Positions 11,985 through 20,899 of a stretch of DNA of 39,997 nucleotides are shown here, in pieces. The stretch is taken from IMG/VR virus record IMGVR_UViG_3300047476_000208, positions 1 through 39,997 of that record. The stretch is one strand, 5' to 3'. The DNA comes from a virus. The notes beneath the pieces were generated by a model that was not told where the DNA came from, made no database searches, and worked only from the letters and a program-made list of their open reading frames with translations. The stretch's first letter is position 1. Each line of letters starts with the position of its first letter. Position numbers and translations under genes: made by a program.

Positions 11985-12086
11985 ATAGGATGATTAATAT
12001 TCTTCTCCTATAGAAACCTCTCCAATAGCGAAAACCCTATATAGTACAGCTGAAGGCTGGATTTTATAGAAAGCAGTTGATAATGT

Positions 12087-12106
12087 CGATTGCTTCGCAA
12101 CAATCG
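12087..12106 (+). promoter_or_regulatory. Leader hairpin before terminase small subunit
   Basis: CGATTG (12087-12092) and CAATCG (12101-12106) pair around CTTCGCAA, or alternatively as TTGC-TTC-GCAA. The hairpin lies 37 bases before the terminase start and may affect message stability or translation. Confidence 0.4.
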
Positions 12107-12142
12107 TTAATTTCTTCGTCTTCCCACTAAGGATAAAAGACA

Positions 12143-12577
12143 ATGTCTGATTCTGTCGAAATAAATACTTCTGTCGTTGAAGTTAAAAAGGAACGACCAA
12201 AGTTAGTTCGTCGTAAAGTAGGTCGTCCGCTAAAGAAGGACATCGAGGCGAAGAAAAAAGGTAACCGTGGCAAAGTCGGTAGACCCGCCGGAGACGCAGC
12301 AAGAATCAATGAGTTCAAAGCTCGCTTGCTTGGAACCTCCGGAGATAAGATTATTGAGACGCTGATTCATAAAGCGTTGGATGTAAACGATAAGGACAAC
12401 ATGGCGGCACTAAAGCTATGTGTCGATAGATTATTACCCCTGTCGGTATTCGATGCCGCTAAGAATAGTGGTTCAACACCGCAGATTAGCATTAACATCA
12501 CTGGACTGAATAGTCCTACCGTTGATGCTGATGTCGTCGATATGGGTGTCGTAGAGGAAGAAGATGACGAGTCTTAA
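12143..12577 (+). CDS. Terminase small subunit
   Basis: It has 144 residues with SD AAGGA. The N-terminal 55 residues are Lys/Arg rich and carry two GRP motifs (KVGRPLKKD and KVGRPAGD) resembling AT-hooks, suited to binding DNA. A helical region follows (about 59-105) and then an acidic tail ending EEEDDES. Position directly before the large subunit, with a 14-base overlap, and the size support the call. It would select viral DNA for packaging. Confidence 0.8.
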   Translation: MSDSVEINTSVVEVKKERPKLVRRKVGRPLKKDIEAKKKGNRGKVGRPAGDAARINEFKARLLGTSGDKIIETLIHKALDVNDKDNMAALKLCVDRLLPLSVFDAAKNSGSTPQISINITGLNSPTVDADVVDMGVVEEEDDES

Positions 12578-13823
12578 CTTCCAGCTGCTAAAGTGGCAGC
12601 AAGATGTCTTTAAGGACCAGACTCGCTTTAAAGTAATTGCTGCTGGTCGTCGCTGCGGTAAAAGTCGTCTAGCAACGATGATGCTGATTATTAAGGCTTT
12701 GGAAGCACCAGAAGGGTCGGCAGTGCTGTATGTGTCGCCAACGCTAGGACAGTCCCGTCAGATTATCTGGGACAGTCTCCTAGAGATTGGTAAGCCGGTA
12801 ATTAAGTCGGCACACATCAACAATCTGGACATCACGCTGATTAATGGTCGTAAGATTCATGTCCGTGGTGCAGATAACAGCGATACCCTTCGTGGTCTCA
12901 GTCTGTATTACGCAGTCCTTGACGAGTGTGCGTTTATTAAGCAAGACACTTGGGAAAAGATTATCCGAGCATCGCTCTCGGACCGTAAAGGTGAAGCGAT
13001 GTTTATCTCGACTCCATCCGGTCGTAATTGGTTCTACGAGATGTACAAGCTAGGCTTTGAAGGAGAAGATCCTGAATGGAAAGCATGGCATTTTACCACG
13101 AAAGACAATGAGACGATTGACCCGAAAGAGGTGGACGCTGCAAGAAAAACGCTCTCGTCGTTTGCCTTCAAACAGGAATACGAGGCTTCGTTTGACAATG
13201 CGGGTCAGGAGATCTTCAAAGAGGAATGGCTTCGTTATGATGAAGATCCGGGGCAGGGCGACTATGTTATTGCAATCGACCTTGCAGGATTTGAGGATGT
13301 GGCGAAGAACGCTGGCGCTTCAAAGAAACGCTTAGACGAATCCGCAATAGCGATTGTCAAGTTAGAAGATAATGGCGATTGGTTTGTAGAAAAGATTATC
13401 CACGGTCGCTGGGACATTAAAGAGACCGCAGGGAAGATTCTAAGGGCAGTACAGGAGTACCAGCCCATCGGAGTAGGAATCGAACGAGGGGCGCTAAAGA
13501 ATGCAGTATCGCCTTATTTAAACGATTTGATGCGTAAGTACAATGTGTATTTCCACATCACAGATTTGACGCATGGCAACAAAAAGAAAACGGAACGGAT
13601 TGCGTGGGCGTTACAGGGACGATTCGAGCATGGCAGGATCACCCTAAACAAGGAAGAAGACTGGAGAGAGTTAGTAGATCAGTTACTCCTCTTCCCAACC
13701 GCTAATGTACATGACGACTTAGTCGATGCCTTAGCGTATGTAGATCAGTTAGCGGTATCCAATTATCAGCAGGATTACGAAGATGATGGGTACGAGACTT
13801 TAGATGTTATTTCTGGATACTAA
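12564..13823 (+). CDS. Terminase large subunit (packaging ATPase/nuclease)
   Basis: It has 419 residues and is complete. ATPase motifs are Walker A GRRCGKS (28-34), Walker B VLDE (118-121) and coupling motif STPSGRN (149-155). The RNase H-like nuclease has D239 (AIDLAG), E307 (VGIERG) and D384/D385 with D388 (HDDLVDAL). It would drive DNA into the prohead and cut the concatemer. The compact size and motif spacing match terminases of small aquatic podoviruses. The start lies inside the small subunit gene. Confidence 0.97.
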   Translation: MTSLNFQLLKWQQDVFKDQTRFKVIAAGRRCGKSRLATMMLIIKALEAPEGSAVLYVSPTLGQSRQIIWDSLLEIGKPVIKSAHINNLDITLINGRKIHVRGADNSDTLRGLSLYYAVLDECAFIKQDTWEKIIRASLSDRKGEAMFISTPSGRNWFYEMYKLGFEGEDPEWKAWHFTTKDNETIDPKEVDAARKTLSSFAFKQEYEASFDNAGQEIFKEEWLRYDEDPGQGDYVIAIDLAGFEDVAKNAGASKKRLDESAIAIVKLEDNGDWFVEKIIHGRWDIKETAGKILRAVQEYQPIGVGIERGALKNAVSPYLNDLMRKYNVYFHITDLTHGNKKKTERIAWALQGRFEHGRITLNKEEDWRELVDQLLLFPTANVHDDLVDALAYVDQLAVSNYQQDYEDDGYETLDVISGY

Positions 13824-13831
13824 GGAAAAGT

Positions 13832-14077
13832 ATGTACGAAAAAGAAAACGAATATGTTCCACTAGATTTTGAGAATCTTAGTAAGAATCCTGCAGTTTGG
13901 GAAGTAATGAAGGAAGAGATGAACAATCTTGACGGCGAGTGCCTGATGAAGATTGTTTCTGCTGCTAAGATGGAAGGATTAAAAGATAAAGAAATCTTTT
14001 TACCAATGGAAGTAGTAGAAGTAGAATTTACTGATCCGTTTGACGATTCCGTTGAAGACAACTCTGAAGAAGACTAA
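13832..14077 (+). CDS. Acidic protein of unknown function
   Basis: It has 81 residues between terminase and portal, with SD AAGGAAA. It is strongly acidic, ending DPFDDSVEDNSEED, with a central helix (EEMNNLDGECLMKIVSAAKM). It could assist head assembly or portal function, but no family is recognised. Confidence 0.7.
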   Translation: MYEKENEYVPLDFENLSKNPAVWEVMKEEMNNLDGECLMKIVSAAKMEGLKDKEIFLPMEVVEVEFTDPFDDSVEDNSEED

Positions 14078-14085
14078 GGAAAATC

Positions 14086-16086
14086 ATGGCAGAATTTACT
14101 AAAGATGAACTCGCTCAGAATGAGTTTTATCAACCGACAGAAGCCGATAAAGAGATTGTCGATTTCGTTGTGGGTCACTGTGATCGCTGGCGTGATCATC
14201 GTGATACGAATTATCTTGAAGACTGGAAAGAATATGAAAGAATTTTTAGAGGTAAGTGGGCTGCAGAAGACCGCACTAGAGAATCTGAGCGCAGCCGTAT
14301 TATCTCCCCAGCGACTCAGCAAGCTGTGGAAACAAGACATGCAGAGATTTGCGAGGCTATATTCGGAAATGGAGAATGGTTTGACATCTCTGATGACCTT
14401 GCAGACCAACAGTTTATCGATGTTGAACTCCTTAAACTCCAGCTTAAAGAAGATTTAGAAAAAGAAAACATTCGTAAGGCTATCACTCATGTTGAGTTGT
14501 TAGCTGAGATTTACGGTACTGGTATCGGTGAGTTAACCGTTACCAAGAAGACTGAGATGTATCCTCAGACAATGCCAATGCCTGACGGTACAGCAGCCTA
14601 CGGAGTGATGGAGAAGGAGTATACCTGCGTCAAGCTAAATCCCATCAATCCAAAGAACTTCCTCATTGACCCCAACGCCACTAGTGTTGACGAGGCAATG
14701 GGTGTCGCTATCGAGTCCTATGTTTCCATTCATCAGGTAGTATCGGGTATGGAAAAGGGTATCTACAAGAAAGTAGATATTCAACCTTACGGACAAGATG
14801 ATGACTTAGAGCCAACACAAGAAGATGTCCAGTTTAAGGACGATAAAGTATTACTCATGAAGTACTACGGTTTAGTGCCTCGTGAATACATTGAACAATT
14901 GGAGACAAAAGAAGGTGAAGAAGTTGTTGACTTATTTCCGGAGGATAGCACTGCGGATCAGTATAGCGACCTCGTCGAAGCCATCGTTGTTATTGCTAAT
15001 GGCGACCTTCTCCTCAAAGCAGAAAAAACACCGTACATGATGAAAGACCGTCCTGTCGTAGCATATCAGGACGATACTGTACCGAACCGATTCTGGGGTC
15101 GTGGCACTGTAGAAAAAGCCTACAATATGCAAAAGGGCATCGATGCTCAGTTGCGTAGTCACCTAGACAGCTTAGCTTTGACAACCGCACCGATGATTGC
15201 AATGGACGCTACTCGTCTGCCTCGTGGCGCTAAGTTTGAAGTCAAGCCCGGCAAAGCAATCCTCACCAACGGTAACCCAGCAGAGATCTTGGTTCCGTTT
15301 AAGTTTGGCACTACCGATCCCGGTAACCTTGCAATTAGCCAGAACTTTGAGCGTATGTTGCTACAAGCTACTGGCACTGTCGATGCTTCTGGTCAGCCAA
15401 CTCAGTTTACTCGTGACGGCGCTGCTCAGTTCTCGATGTCGATCGCTGGTATCATCAAGAAGTATAAGCGTACCTTGACGAACTTCCAAGAGGACTTCTT
15501 AGTTCCCTTGATTCGCAAAGCTGCTTATCGCTTCATGCAGTTTGACCCTGAGCGTTATCCTGCTGTAGATTACAAGTTTATCCCAACAGCTACTTTGGGT
15601 ATCATTGCTAGAGAATACGAGCAACAACAGCTTATCGCCTTGCTCCAGACCCTCGGTCCTGATACGCCAGTGCTTCCAATGATCCTAAAAGGCATTATTG
15701 GTAGCTCTAGCTTGCCAAATCGTGCTGAAATGATGCAGCAATTAGACGCTATGATGCAGCCAAATCCTGAGCAACAAGCTCTCCAACAGGCTGAAACACA
15801 GCTCAAAACCGCTGCTGCACAGGCTGAAATCGCTAAGATTCAGTCAGAAGCGACTAGAAATAACGCTGCAGCTCAGAAAGATGTGGTTTCTGCTCAGTTA
15901 ATGCCTCAAGAGACCCAAGCGAAGGTCATTTCTGGCTTGTCGCAGAACATTCGTGGTCAAGACACCGACGGCGAGTTTGAGCGTAGAGCTAAGATTGCTG
16001 AATTAGCCCTCAAAGAAGAGGATATTAAGAGCAACGAGCGTATCGCTACGCTACAAATGTTACAAAAACAATCAAAAAGTGCTTGA
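14086..16086 (+). CDS. Portal protein (P22-like)
   Basis: This 666-residue protein would form the dodecameric DNA entry vertex. The N-terminal part contains WKEYERIFRGKW and SRIISPATQQAVETRHAE, typical of podovirus portals. A central segment VPNRFWGRGTVEKAYNMQKG (about residues 327-346) is highly portal-like. The C-terminal 150 residues are Ala/Gln-rich helices (about 560-660), matching a barrel domain. Length is close to P22 portal (725). It follows terminase and precedes scaffold and capsid. The -35 box of an internal promoter overlaps the stop. Confidence 0.92.
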   Translation: MAEFTKDELAQNEFYQPTEADKEIVDFVVGHCDRWRDHRDTNYLEDWKEYERIFRGKWAAEDRTRESERSRIISPATQQAVETRHAEICEAIFGNGEWFDISDDLADQQFIDVELLKLQLKEDLEKENIRKAITHVELLAEIYGTGIGELTVTKKTEMYPQTMPMPDGTAAYGVMEKEYTCVKLNPINPKNFLIDPNATSVDEAMGVAIESYVSIHQVVSGMEKGIYKKVDIQPYGQDDDLEPTQEDVQFKDDKVLLMKYYGLVPREYIEQLETKEGEEVVDLFPEDSTADQYSDLVEAIVVIANGDLLLKAEKTPYMMKDRPVVAYQDDTVPNRFWGRGTVEKAYNMQKGIDAQLRSHLDSLALTTAPMIAMDATRLPRGAKFEVKPGKAILTNGNPAEILVPFKFGTTDPGNLAISQNFERMLLQATGTVDASGQPTQFTRDGAAQFSMSIAGIIKKYKRTLTNFQEDFLVPLIRKAAYRFMQFDPERYPAVDYKFIPTATLGIIAREYEQQQLIALLQTLGPDTPVLPMILKGIIGSSSLPNRAEMMQQLDAMMQPNPEQQALQQAETQLKTAAAQAEIAKIQSEATRNNAAAQKDVVSAQLMPQETQAKVISGLSQNIRGQDTDGEFERRAKIAELALKEEDIKSNERIATLQMLQKQSKSA

Positions 16087-16111
16087 CATTTTAACAAAAC
16101 TGTGGTAATAT
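16083..16111 (+). promoter_or_regulatory. Sigma-70 promoter at the portal end, upstream of HNH-II
   Basis: TTGACA (16083-16088), a 17-base spacer ending TGG and TAATAT (16106-16111) are seen. The -35 overlaps the portal stop codon. The leader is about 108 bases and contains GAAAG/CTTTC hairpin arms. It would drive HNH-II and perhaps scaffold and capsid. Confidence 0.75.
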
Positions 16112-16225
16112 CAGCAGTAATTAGCATATTATAACATAGTTTGATTTGGCTAGGGTAGCTCCCGAAAAGAAAGTTCCTCACTTTCCTGCCTAATCAGTTT
16201 CTTGAGGAATTTAGTAGAGGGCTAA

Positions 16226-16615
16226 ATGAAACAATGCACTTTGTGTAAAGAAGTTAAGCCGTTTGAAGAGTTTAATAAAAATAAAAGATATAAAGACAGT
16301 CATTACAATCATTGTAAAAAGTGTCATTATGTAATTTATGGTAGAGATGCTCACTTTAGACGAACATACGGAATAACTGAAGAAGAATATAACAGTTTTG
16401 TTGAAAAACAAGACTATAAATGTAGTATATGCGATTTTAAAGTCACAAACCCTGATCGATGGGGTCGGCTTGTCGTAGATCATTGCCATGAAAGCGGGAA
16501 GATACGAGGATTTCTGTGTCAACCTTGTAATATGGCTTTAGGAAGCGCTAGAGACAATCCGACAATTTTACGAAAACTTGCGGATTACTTGGAGAACTTC
16601 TATGGCGATGGATAA
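16226..16615 (+). CDS. HNH endonuclease, endonuclease VII family (HNH-II)
   Basis: It has 129 residues. Cys pairs CTLC, CKKC, CSIC and CQPC surround the active segment VVDHCHESGKIRGFLC. The C-terminal half resembles HNH-I (5838-6284), so the two are related. It is inserted between portal and a small conserved gene and ends 14 bases inside that gene. AT-rich codon use in the first half fits mobile origin. It is likely a free-standing homing endonuclease. Confidence 0.88.
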   Translation: MKQCTLCKEVKPFEEFNKNKRYKDSHYNHCKKCHYVIYGRDAHFRRTYGITEEEYNSFVEKQDYKCSICDFKVTNPDRWGRLVVDHCHESGKIRGFLCQPCNMALGSARDNPTILRKLADYLENFYGDG

Positions 16616-16868
16616 ACAGTTGCAGACTTACTACGAAGAACGATGGAATATGATGGCTACCCAAGGATGGAAGCAGTTCCTTGAGGATGTGCAAGGTATC
16701 TTTGATGCCGTCAACAAAGTCGCTCCAATTCAGAACGAATTAGATCTGTACTTCCGTAAAGGACAATTAGACATCCTTCAATGGGTGCTAACTCTGAAAG
16801 AAAGTTCAGAACAGGCTTACGAAGCATTGCAGTTAGACTCGTCGGGAGACGCTCAGGATGCCTCGTAG
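16602..16868 (+). CDS. Small helical head-module protein
   Basis: It has 88 residues from the ATG at 16602 (GGAG upstream); an upstream in-frame ATG at 16578 lies inside HNH-II and is less likely. The protein is helical and ends acidic. The segment YYEERWNMMATQGWKQFLED and the position before the scaffold suggest a conserved minor head or assembly protein. Function is unknown. Confidence 0.7.
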   Translation: MAMDKQLQTYYEERWNMMATQGWKQFLEDVQGIFDAVNKVAPIQNELDLYFRKGQLDILQWVLTLKESSEQAYEALQLDSSGDAQDAS

Positions 16869-17091
16869 ACTATTTGATTTCCTCTGTGAAGAGGGACACC
16901 GTCAAGAAAACTTGGTTAGTTATGAGGTAGCCAAAGTTTCTTGTTGGTTGTGCGGTAAAGACGCACACAAGCAGATCTCTGCACCCCGTATTAGTCTCGA
17001 TCCTGTCTCTGGCGATCATCCGCAAGCGACAGCAAGATGGGCTAGACAGCGTGAAGAGAAACGCTTACGAGAGCGAAAGCTCAATTCGTGA
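16858..17091 (+). CDS. FmdB-like zinc-ribbon protein
   Basis: It has 77 residues. It begins RRLFDFLCEEGH, followed by CWLCG at 29-33, which resembles FmdB/zinc-ribbon phage proteins. The C-terminus is a very basic helix (RWARQREEKRLRERK). It overlaps the preceding gene by 11 bases. A nucleic-acid or assembly role is possible. Confidence 0.7.
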   Translation: MPRRLFDFLCEEGHRQENLVSYEVAKVSCWLCGKDAHKQISAPRISLDPVSGDHPQATARWARQREEKRLRERKLNS

Positions 17092-17160
17092 CGAAGACAA
17101 CCCTTATCGGACCTTTGTTATTTTATAAATCCTACAATCACTTTGTGACAGGAGCAATAT

Positions 17161-17976
17161 ATGGCTGCAAATTTTGTTGAACAAGACGAACTGCAAGAAG
17201 AAACCTTTGAGCAGATAGACCAACCAGCGGAACAACCTCAAGCAACTGAGACTCCTCCGGAAGAACCAAAAGAAGAACCCAAAGCTGAAGAATTACCAGA
17301 GAAGTATAAAGGTAAATCAGTCGACGACATCATTAGGATGCACCAAGAGGCTGAAAAGCTCATTGGTAGACAAGCACAAGAGGTTCATGAAGTTCGTAGT
17401 CTAGCTGACCAATTACTCAAGCAACAACTCGAATCTAAGCAATATAGCAAGCCAGTTGAAACAGTTCCAGAAGAAGATTTCTTCGCTGACCCGAAGCAAG
17501 CTGTCTTAAAAACTGTAGACCAGCACCCAGCAGTACTTGAAGCTAAACAAGCATCACTCGAACTAAAGAGAATGCAAACTGCACAGAAACTGCAGTCTAA
17601 GCATCCCGACTTCATGGAGATAGCGCAAAACGCAGACTTCCATGAATGGATCAAAGCAAGTCCAATTCGTGTTGATTTGTTTACTAAAGCTGATGCTGAA
17701 TTTGACTTTAACTCAGCTGATGAACTTTTGAGTACCTACAAGGCAATCAAATCAGTTCAAACCGCACAAGTTAAAACTCAAACAGCAGAAACACAAGCTA
17801 AAGCTCAAGAAACTGCATTAAGAGCTGCAGCAGTCGATACAGGCGGTAGTGGAGAGTCAAGTAGAAAGATTTATCGAAGAGCTGACCTTATCAAACTGAG
17901 AATGACAGATCCAGATCGTTATATGCAACTACAAGACGAAATTCTTGCTGCTTATAATGAAGGACGAGTCAAGTAA
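17161..17976 (+). CDS. Scaffolding protein
   Basis: It has 271 residues with SD AGGAG. It has the hallmarks of a scaffold: an acidic Glu/Pro/Gln-rich N-terminus (about 1-50), long helices (about 55-95 and 110-150), an Ala/Gln/Thr coiled coil (about 197-225) and a basic C-terminal helix ending EILAAYNEGRVK that could bind capsid. It lies directly before the major capsid gene. Confidence 0.85.
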   Translation: MAANFVEQDELQEETFEQIDQPAEQPQATETPPEEPKEEPKAEELPEKYKGKSVDDIIRMHQEAEKLIGRQAQEVHEVRSLADQLLKQQLESKQYSKPVETVPEEDFFADPKQAVLKTVDQHPAVLEAKQASLELKRMQTAQKLQSKHPDFMEIAQNADFHEWIKASPIRVDLFTKADAEFDFNSADELLSTYKAIKSVQTAQVKTQTAETQAKAQETALRAAAVDTGGSGESSRKIYRRADLIKLRMTDPDRYMQLQDEILAAYNEGRVK

Positions 17977-18003
17977 AACTTATTAATTTAGGAGATTTAT
18001 AAA

Positions 18004-18960
18004 ATGGCAACAGCAGCATATCCCGGCGGTAGTACTTCTATCGTCAACAAAACAGCAGCAGACAAGTTTATTCCTGAGATTTGGAGTGACGAAGTAATCG
18101 CTGCATACAAAAAGAACCTCGTATTGGCTAACTTGGTTAACAAGATGTCTATGCGTGGTAAGAAGGGCGATACTCTTCATATTCCTAAGCCAACTCGTGG
18201 CGTAGCTACTGCTAAAGCAGCTAACACCGCAGTTACCATCCAAGCTGACACCGAGACCGAAGTATTAGTCTCGATCGATCAACACTTCGAGTACTCACGC
18301 TTCATCGAGGACATCGTAGAAGTTCAGGCTTTGGCTTCCCTCCGTCGTTTCTACACTGACGACGCTGGTTATGCTTTGGCTAAGAAAGTTGACGATACCT
18401 TGTTTGCTTTAGGTAAGTCCTTTGGTAACGGTGATGGTTCCGACTGGACCCACAGCACCAGCTATTACATCGATACTTCTACTGGTTTAACTGCTTATGC
18501 AGAAGACACCGTAGTTGCTGCCGATGTATTCACTGACGCTGGCTTTCGTGCATTGATCAAGTTGATGGACGATGCTGACACTCCAATGGATGGTCGCTTC
18601 TTTGCAATTCCCCCATCACTGCGTGCAGCAATCATGGGTGTAGATCGTTATAACAGCTCTGATTTTGTTGATGGTCGTGGCGTTCAAAACGGTCAAATCG
18701 GTACGCTCTATGGTATCGACATCTATGTAACCAGCAACTGCCCTGTTATCGAAACTGACGCTAACAACAGCGTTGGTGGCGACATCAAAGCAGCTATCTT
18801 GGCTCATCGTGATACGATGGTTCTAGCTGAGCAAGTTGGTGTTCGTTCACAGACTCAGTACAAGCAAGAGTATCTCTCTACGCTGTACACCGCTGACACC
18901 CTCTACGGTGTTAAGACTGTACGCCCAGAGACTGGCTTCGTACTCGCAGTAAACGCCTAA
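18004..18960 (+). CDS. Major capsid protein (HK97 fold)
   Basis: It has 318 residues with SD GGAG. The start is rich in small residues, then KFIPEIWSDEVIAAYKKNLV, LVNKMSMRGKKGDTLHIPKP and a beta-rich body. This is the pattern of the major capsid group common in aquatic podoviruses. The coding sequence follows the scaffold and is followed by a strong terminator, as expected for the most abundant virion protein. Confidence 0.92.
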   Translation: MATAAYPGGSTSIVNKTAADKFIPEIWSDEVIAAYKKNLVLANLVNKMSMRGKKGDTLHIPKPTRGVATAKAANTAVTIQADTETEVLVSIDQHFEYSRFIEDIVEVQALASLRRFYTDDAGYALAKKVDDTLFALGKSFGNGDGSDWTHSTSYYIDTSTGLTAYAEDTVVAADVFTDAGFRALIKLMDDADTPMDGRFFAIPPSLRAAIMGVDRYNSSDFVDGRGVQNGQIGTLYGIDIYVTSNCPVIETDANNSVGGDIKAAILAHRDTMVLAEQVGVRSQTQYKQEYLSTLYTADTLYGVKTVRPETGFVLAVNA

Positions 18961-18973
18961 TATTGGCTTCAAG

Positions 18974-19004
18974 ACTCTCCGGCTTCGGCTGGGGAGTTTT
19001 GTTT
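18974..19004 (+). terminator. Intrinsic terminator after major capsid gene
   Basis: A 10-bp stem (18974-18983 with 18988-18997, two G-U pairs) is closed by a TTCG tetraloop and followed by TTTTGTTT. It is a canonical terminator located 14 bases after the capsid stop. Confidence 0.9.
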
Positions 19005-19034
19005 AAGTGCATTCGCTGAGTGTATTTAAACAAA
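18998..19034 (+). promoter_or_regulatory. 14-bp hairpin before the fibre gene RBS
   Basis: TTTGTTTAAGTGCA (18998-19011) pairs with TGTATTTAAACAAA (19021-19034) around a 9-base loop, with two G-U pairs. It follows the capsid terminator directly and ends just before AAGGAG of the fibre gene. It could be a processing or stability hairpin for read-through message. Confidence 0.55.
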
Positions 19035-19048
19035 TAAGGAGATAAATT

Positions 19049-20569
19049 TTGGCTATTTATCGTGGACCCGGCGGACCCGGCGATGCTGTCAACGATGCAG
19101 CAAGCGAAGTATTACTAGCCCTAGCCGCTAAAGACGCTGCTCAGGCTGCACAGGCAGCTGCTGAGGCTGCAGAGATCGCTGCTGAGTTAGCAGAGACTAA
19201 CGCTGAAACGGCTGCAACTAACGCAAGCAATAGTGCTACTGCTGCAGCGACTTCTGCAACAAACGCTTCAAATTCTGCTAGTGCTGCTTCAACATCTGCA
19301 AGCAATGCTGCGACATCCGCTACAAACGCAAGTAACTCAGCATCTGCTGCATCTACATCTGCTACGAATGCTGCTTCGTCTGCTTCCGCAGCAAGTACAT
19401 CTGCATCTAACGCAGCTAGTTCAGCCAGCAGTGCTTCTAGTTCTGCGTCTACTGCTACAACGCAAGCTACTAATGCTGCCAATAGTGCTAGTGCTGCAGC
19501 TACTTCAGCGACTAACGCTAGTAACTCTGCATCAGCAGCGTCTACTTCAGCCACTAACGCTGCTGCGTCTGCTACATCGGCTTCAAATAGCGCTAGTACT
19601 GCTACAACTCAAGCGACTAATGCAGCTAATTCAGCTTCTTCTGCATCGACTTCGGCAACTAATGCTGCAAGCTCGGCTACCGATTCAGCAGCTTCTGCAT
19701 CGTTAGCAAACGACTGGGCTACTAAAACAACTGGTCCAGTAGCTGGTGGTGAATATTCAGCTAAGTATCATGCTCAACAGGCAGCAACTTCAGCATCTAA
19801 TGCTGCTACATCGGCTACGAATGCAAGTAATAGTGCTTCTTCTGCGTCTACTTCGGCAACTAATGCAAGTAACTCAGCTAGTGCTGCAGCAACATCCGCT
19901 ACCAATGCTAGTAATTCTGCAAGTGCCGCAGCAACATCGGAGACAAATGCAGCAGCTTCGGCTACATCGGCTGCAGGGAGTGCCAGTACCGCTACAACGC
20001 AAGCAAGTAATGCTGCATCGTCTGCATCTGCAGCGAGTACCTCAGCTAGTAATGCAGCTTCCTCAGCATCTGCTGCATCTACTTCTGCAAGCAATGCAGC
20101 TACTTCAGCGACTAATGCTAGTAACTCTGCATCGTCTGCTTCGACTTCTGCAACAAATGCTTCTAATTCAGCTTCCTCTGCTGCTACCTCAGCTACTGCA
20201 GCTCAGTCTGCTCAGACCGCTGCTGAAACCGCAAGAGACCAGACCTTAACTGCATACGATAACTTTGATGATCGTTACTTAGGAGCTAAGACTTCTAATC
20301 CATCATTAGACAATGACGGTAATGCTTTGGTTGCTGGTGCTTTGTATTTTAATAGCACTGACGGAGCAATGCGTGTATATACTGGCTCTGTGTGGGTGGA
20401 TGCCTATGCTGCTGGTACTAGCTTCTTAGCCAAAGCCAATAACCTATCTGACTTAACTTCAGCATCAACAGCTAGAACTAATTTAGGTTTAGGAACTGCT
20501 GCAACAGCAAATTCAACGGATTTTGACCCAGCAGGAACTGCAGTAGCTCTCGCAATCGCACTAGGATAA
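19049..20569 (+). CDS. Tail fibre with long Ala/Ser/Thr/Asn repeats
   Basis: It has 506 residues. It uses a TTG start (residue 1), supported by AGGAG 8 bases upstream and the MAIYRGPGGPGD start. Residues about 30-220 and 245-390 consist of repeats built from ATNASNSASAAST-like units, as in phage fibre shafts. The two blocks are separated by LANDWATKTTGPVAGGEYSAKYHAQQ. The C-terminal 110 residues carry fibre-like segments (ALYFNSTDGAMRVYTGSVW; LSDLTSASTARTNLGLGTA). It would form a thin trimeric shaft. Confidence 0.85.
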   Translation: MAIYRGPGGPGDAVNDAASEVLLALAAKDAAQAAQAAAEAAEIAAELAETNAETAATNASNSATAAATSATNASNSASAASTSASNAATSATNASNSASAASTSATNAASSASAASTSASNAASSASSASSSASTATTQATNAANSASAAATSATNASNSASAASTSATNAAASATSASNSASTATTQATNAANSASSASTSATNAASSATDSAASASLANDWATKTTGPVAGGEYSAKYHAQQAATSASNAATSATNASNSASSASTSATNASNSASAAATSATNASNSASAAATSETNAAASATSAAGSASTATTQASNAASSASAASTSASNAASSASAASTSASNAATSATNASNSASSASTSATNASNSASSAATSATAAQSAQTAAETARDQTLTAYDNFDDRYLGAKTSNPSLDNDGNALVAGALYFNSTDGAMRVYTGSVWVDAYAAGTSFLAKANNLSDLTSASTARTNLGLGTAATANSTDFDPAGTAVALAIALG

Positions 20570-20572
20570 ACT

Positions 20573-20899
20573 ATGCCAAATACATTTAAAAACTTTCATT
20601 CTAAAAACGTAGGCACTTCAGCTACAACCGTCTACACAGGTCCTTCTGCTACTCAGTCAACCGTTATCGGTATGACCGTAGCAAACGTATCAAATGCCAA
20701 TATCAACGTGGATGTCTATCTCACGGTTGGTGGCGTGGATTATTTCCTCGTTAAAGGCGCTTTAGTCCCTGTAGGTGGCGCATTAGTTCCCATTGGTGGA
20801 GATCAAAAAGTGGTTGTGGAAGCTACCGATGCAGTTAAAGTAGTTTCTACAGCTGCCACAAGTGCTGATGTTAATTTATCGGTTCTGGAGATTAGCTAA
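20573..20899 (+). CDS. Small beta-rich structural protein
   Basis: It has 108 residues. It is beta-rich, with TVYTGPSATQSTVIGMTVAN and a GGALVPIGGDQKVVVE segment ending in a strand. This pattern is common in small virion decoration or fibre-associated proteins. It lies between two fibre genes, and its stop overlaps the next start. The exact role is unknown. Confidence 0.65.
   Translation: MPNTFKNFHSKNVGTSATTVYTGPSATQSTVIGMTVANVSNANINVDVYLTVGGVDYFLVKGALVPVGGALVPIGGDQKVVVEATDAVKVVSTAATSADVNLSVLEIS

Larger units (their letters stand above)
11116..12142. other. Divergent non-coding control region (1,027 bases)
   Basis: No convincing gene lies here. It separates the leftward early block from the rightward structural block. 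It contains, from left to right: a structured leftward leader with two AGGGTTTACCCT hairpin motifs, a leftward promoter, a cluster of repeated and inverted AAACAACAC cores, an AT-rich stretch with a strong hairpin, a GC-rich foldable element, a strong rightward promoter and a 200-base rightward leader. This is the most likely place for a replication origin and transcription control. Confidence 0.7.

Noticed and set aside
12030-12050. T7-like promoter fragment near ACTATATAGGG (minus strand)
   Set aside because: No phage RNA polymerase gene is present, and the sequence does not recur elsewhere as a phage-specific promoter would.
13940-13960. CTGATGA in the acidic protein gene as another hammerhead core
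   Set aside because: No GAAA and no flanking stems; it is ordinary coding sequence. Other CTGATGA sites in genes fail in the same way.
19141-19554. 137-codon reverse ORF in the fibre repeat
   Set aside because: It is a shadow of Ala/Ser-rich repeats. The same repeats also give long ORFs in another forward frame.
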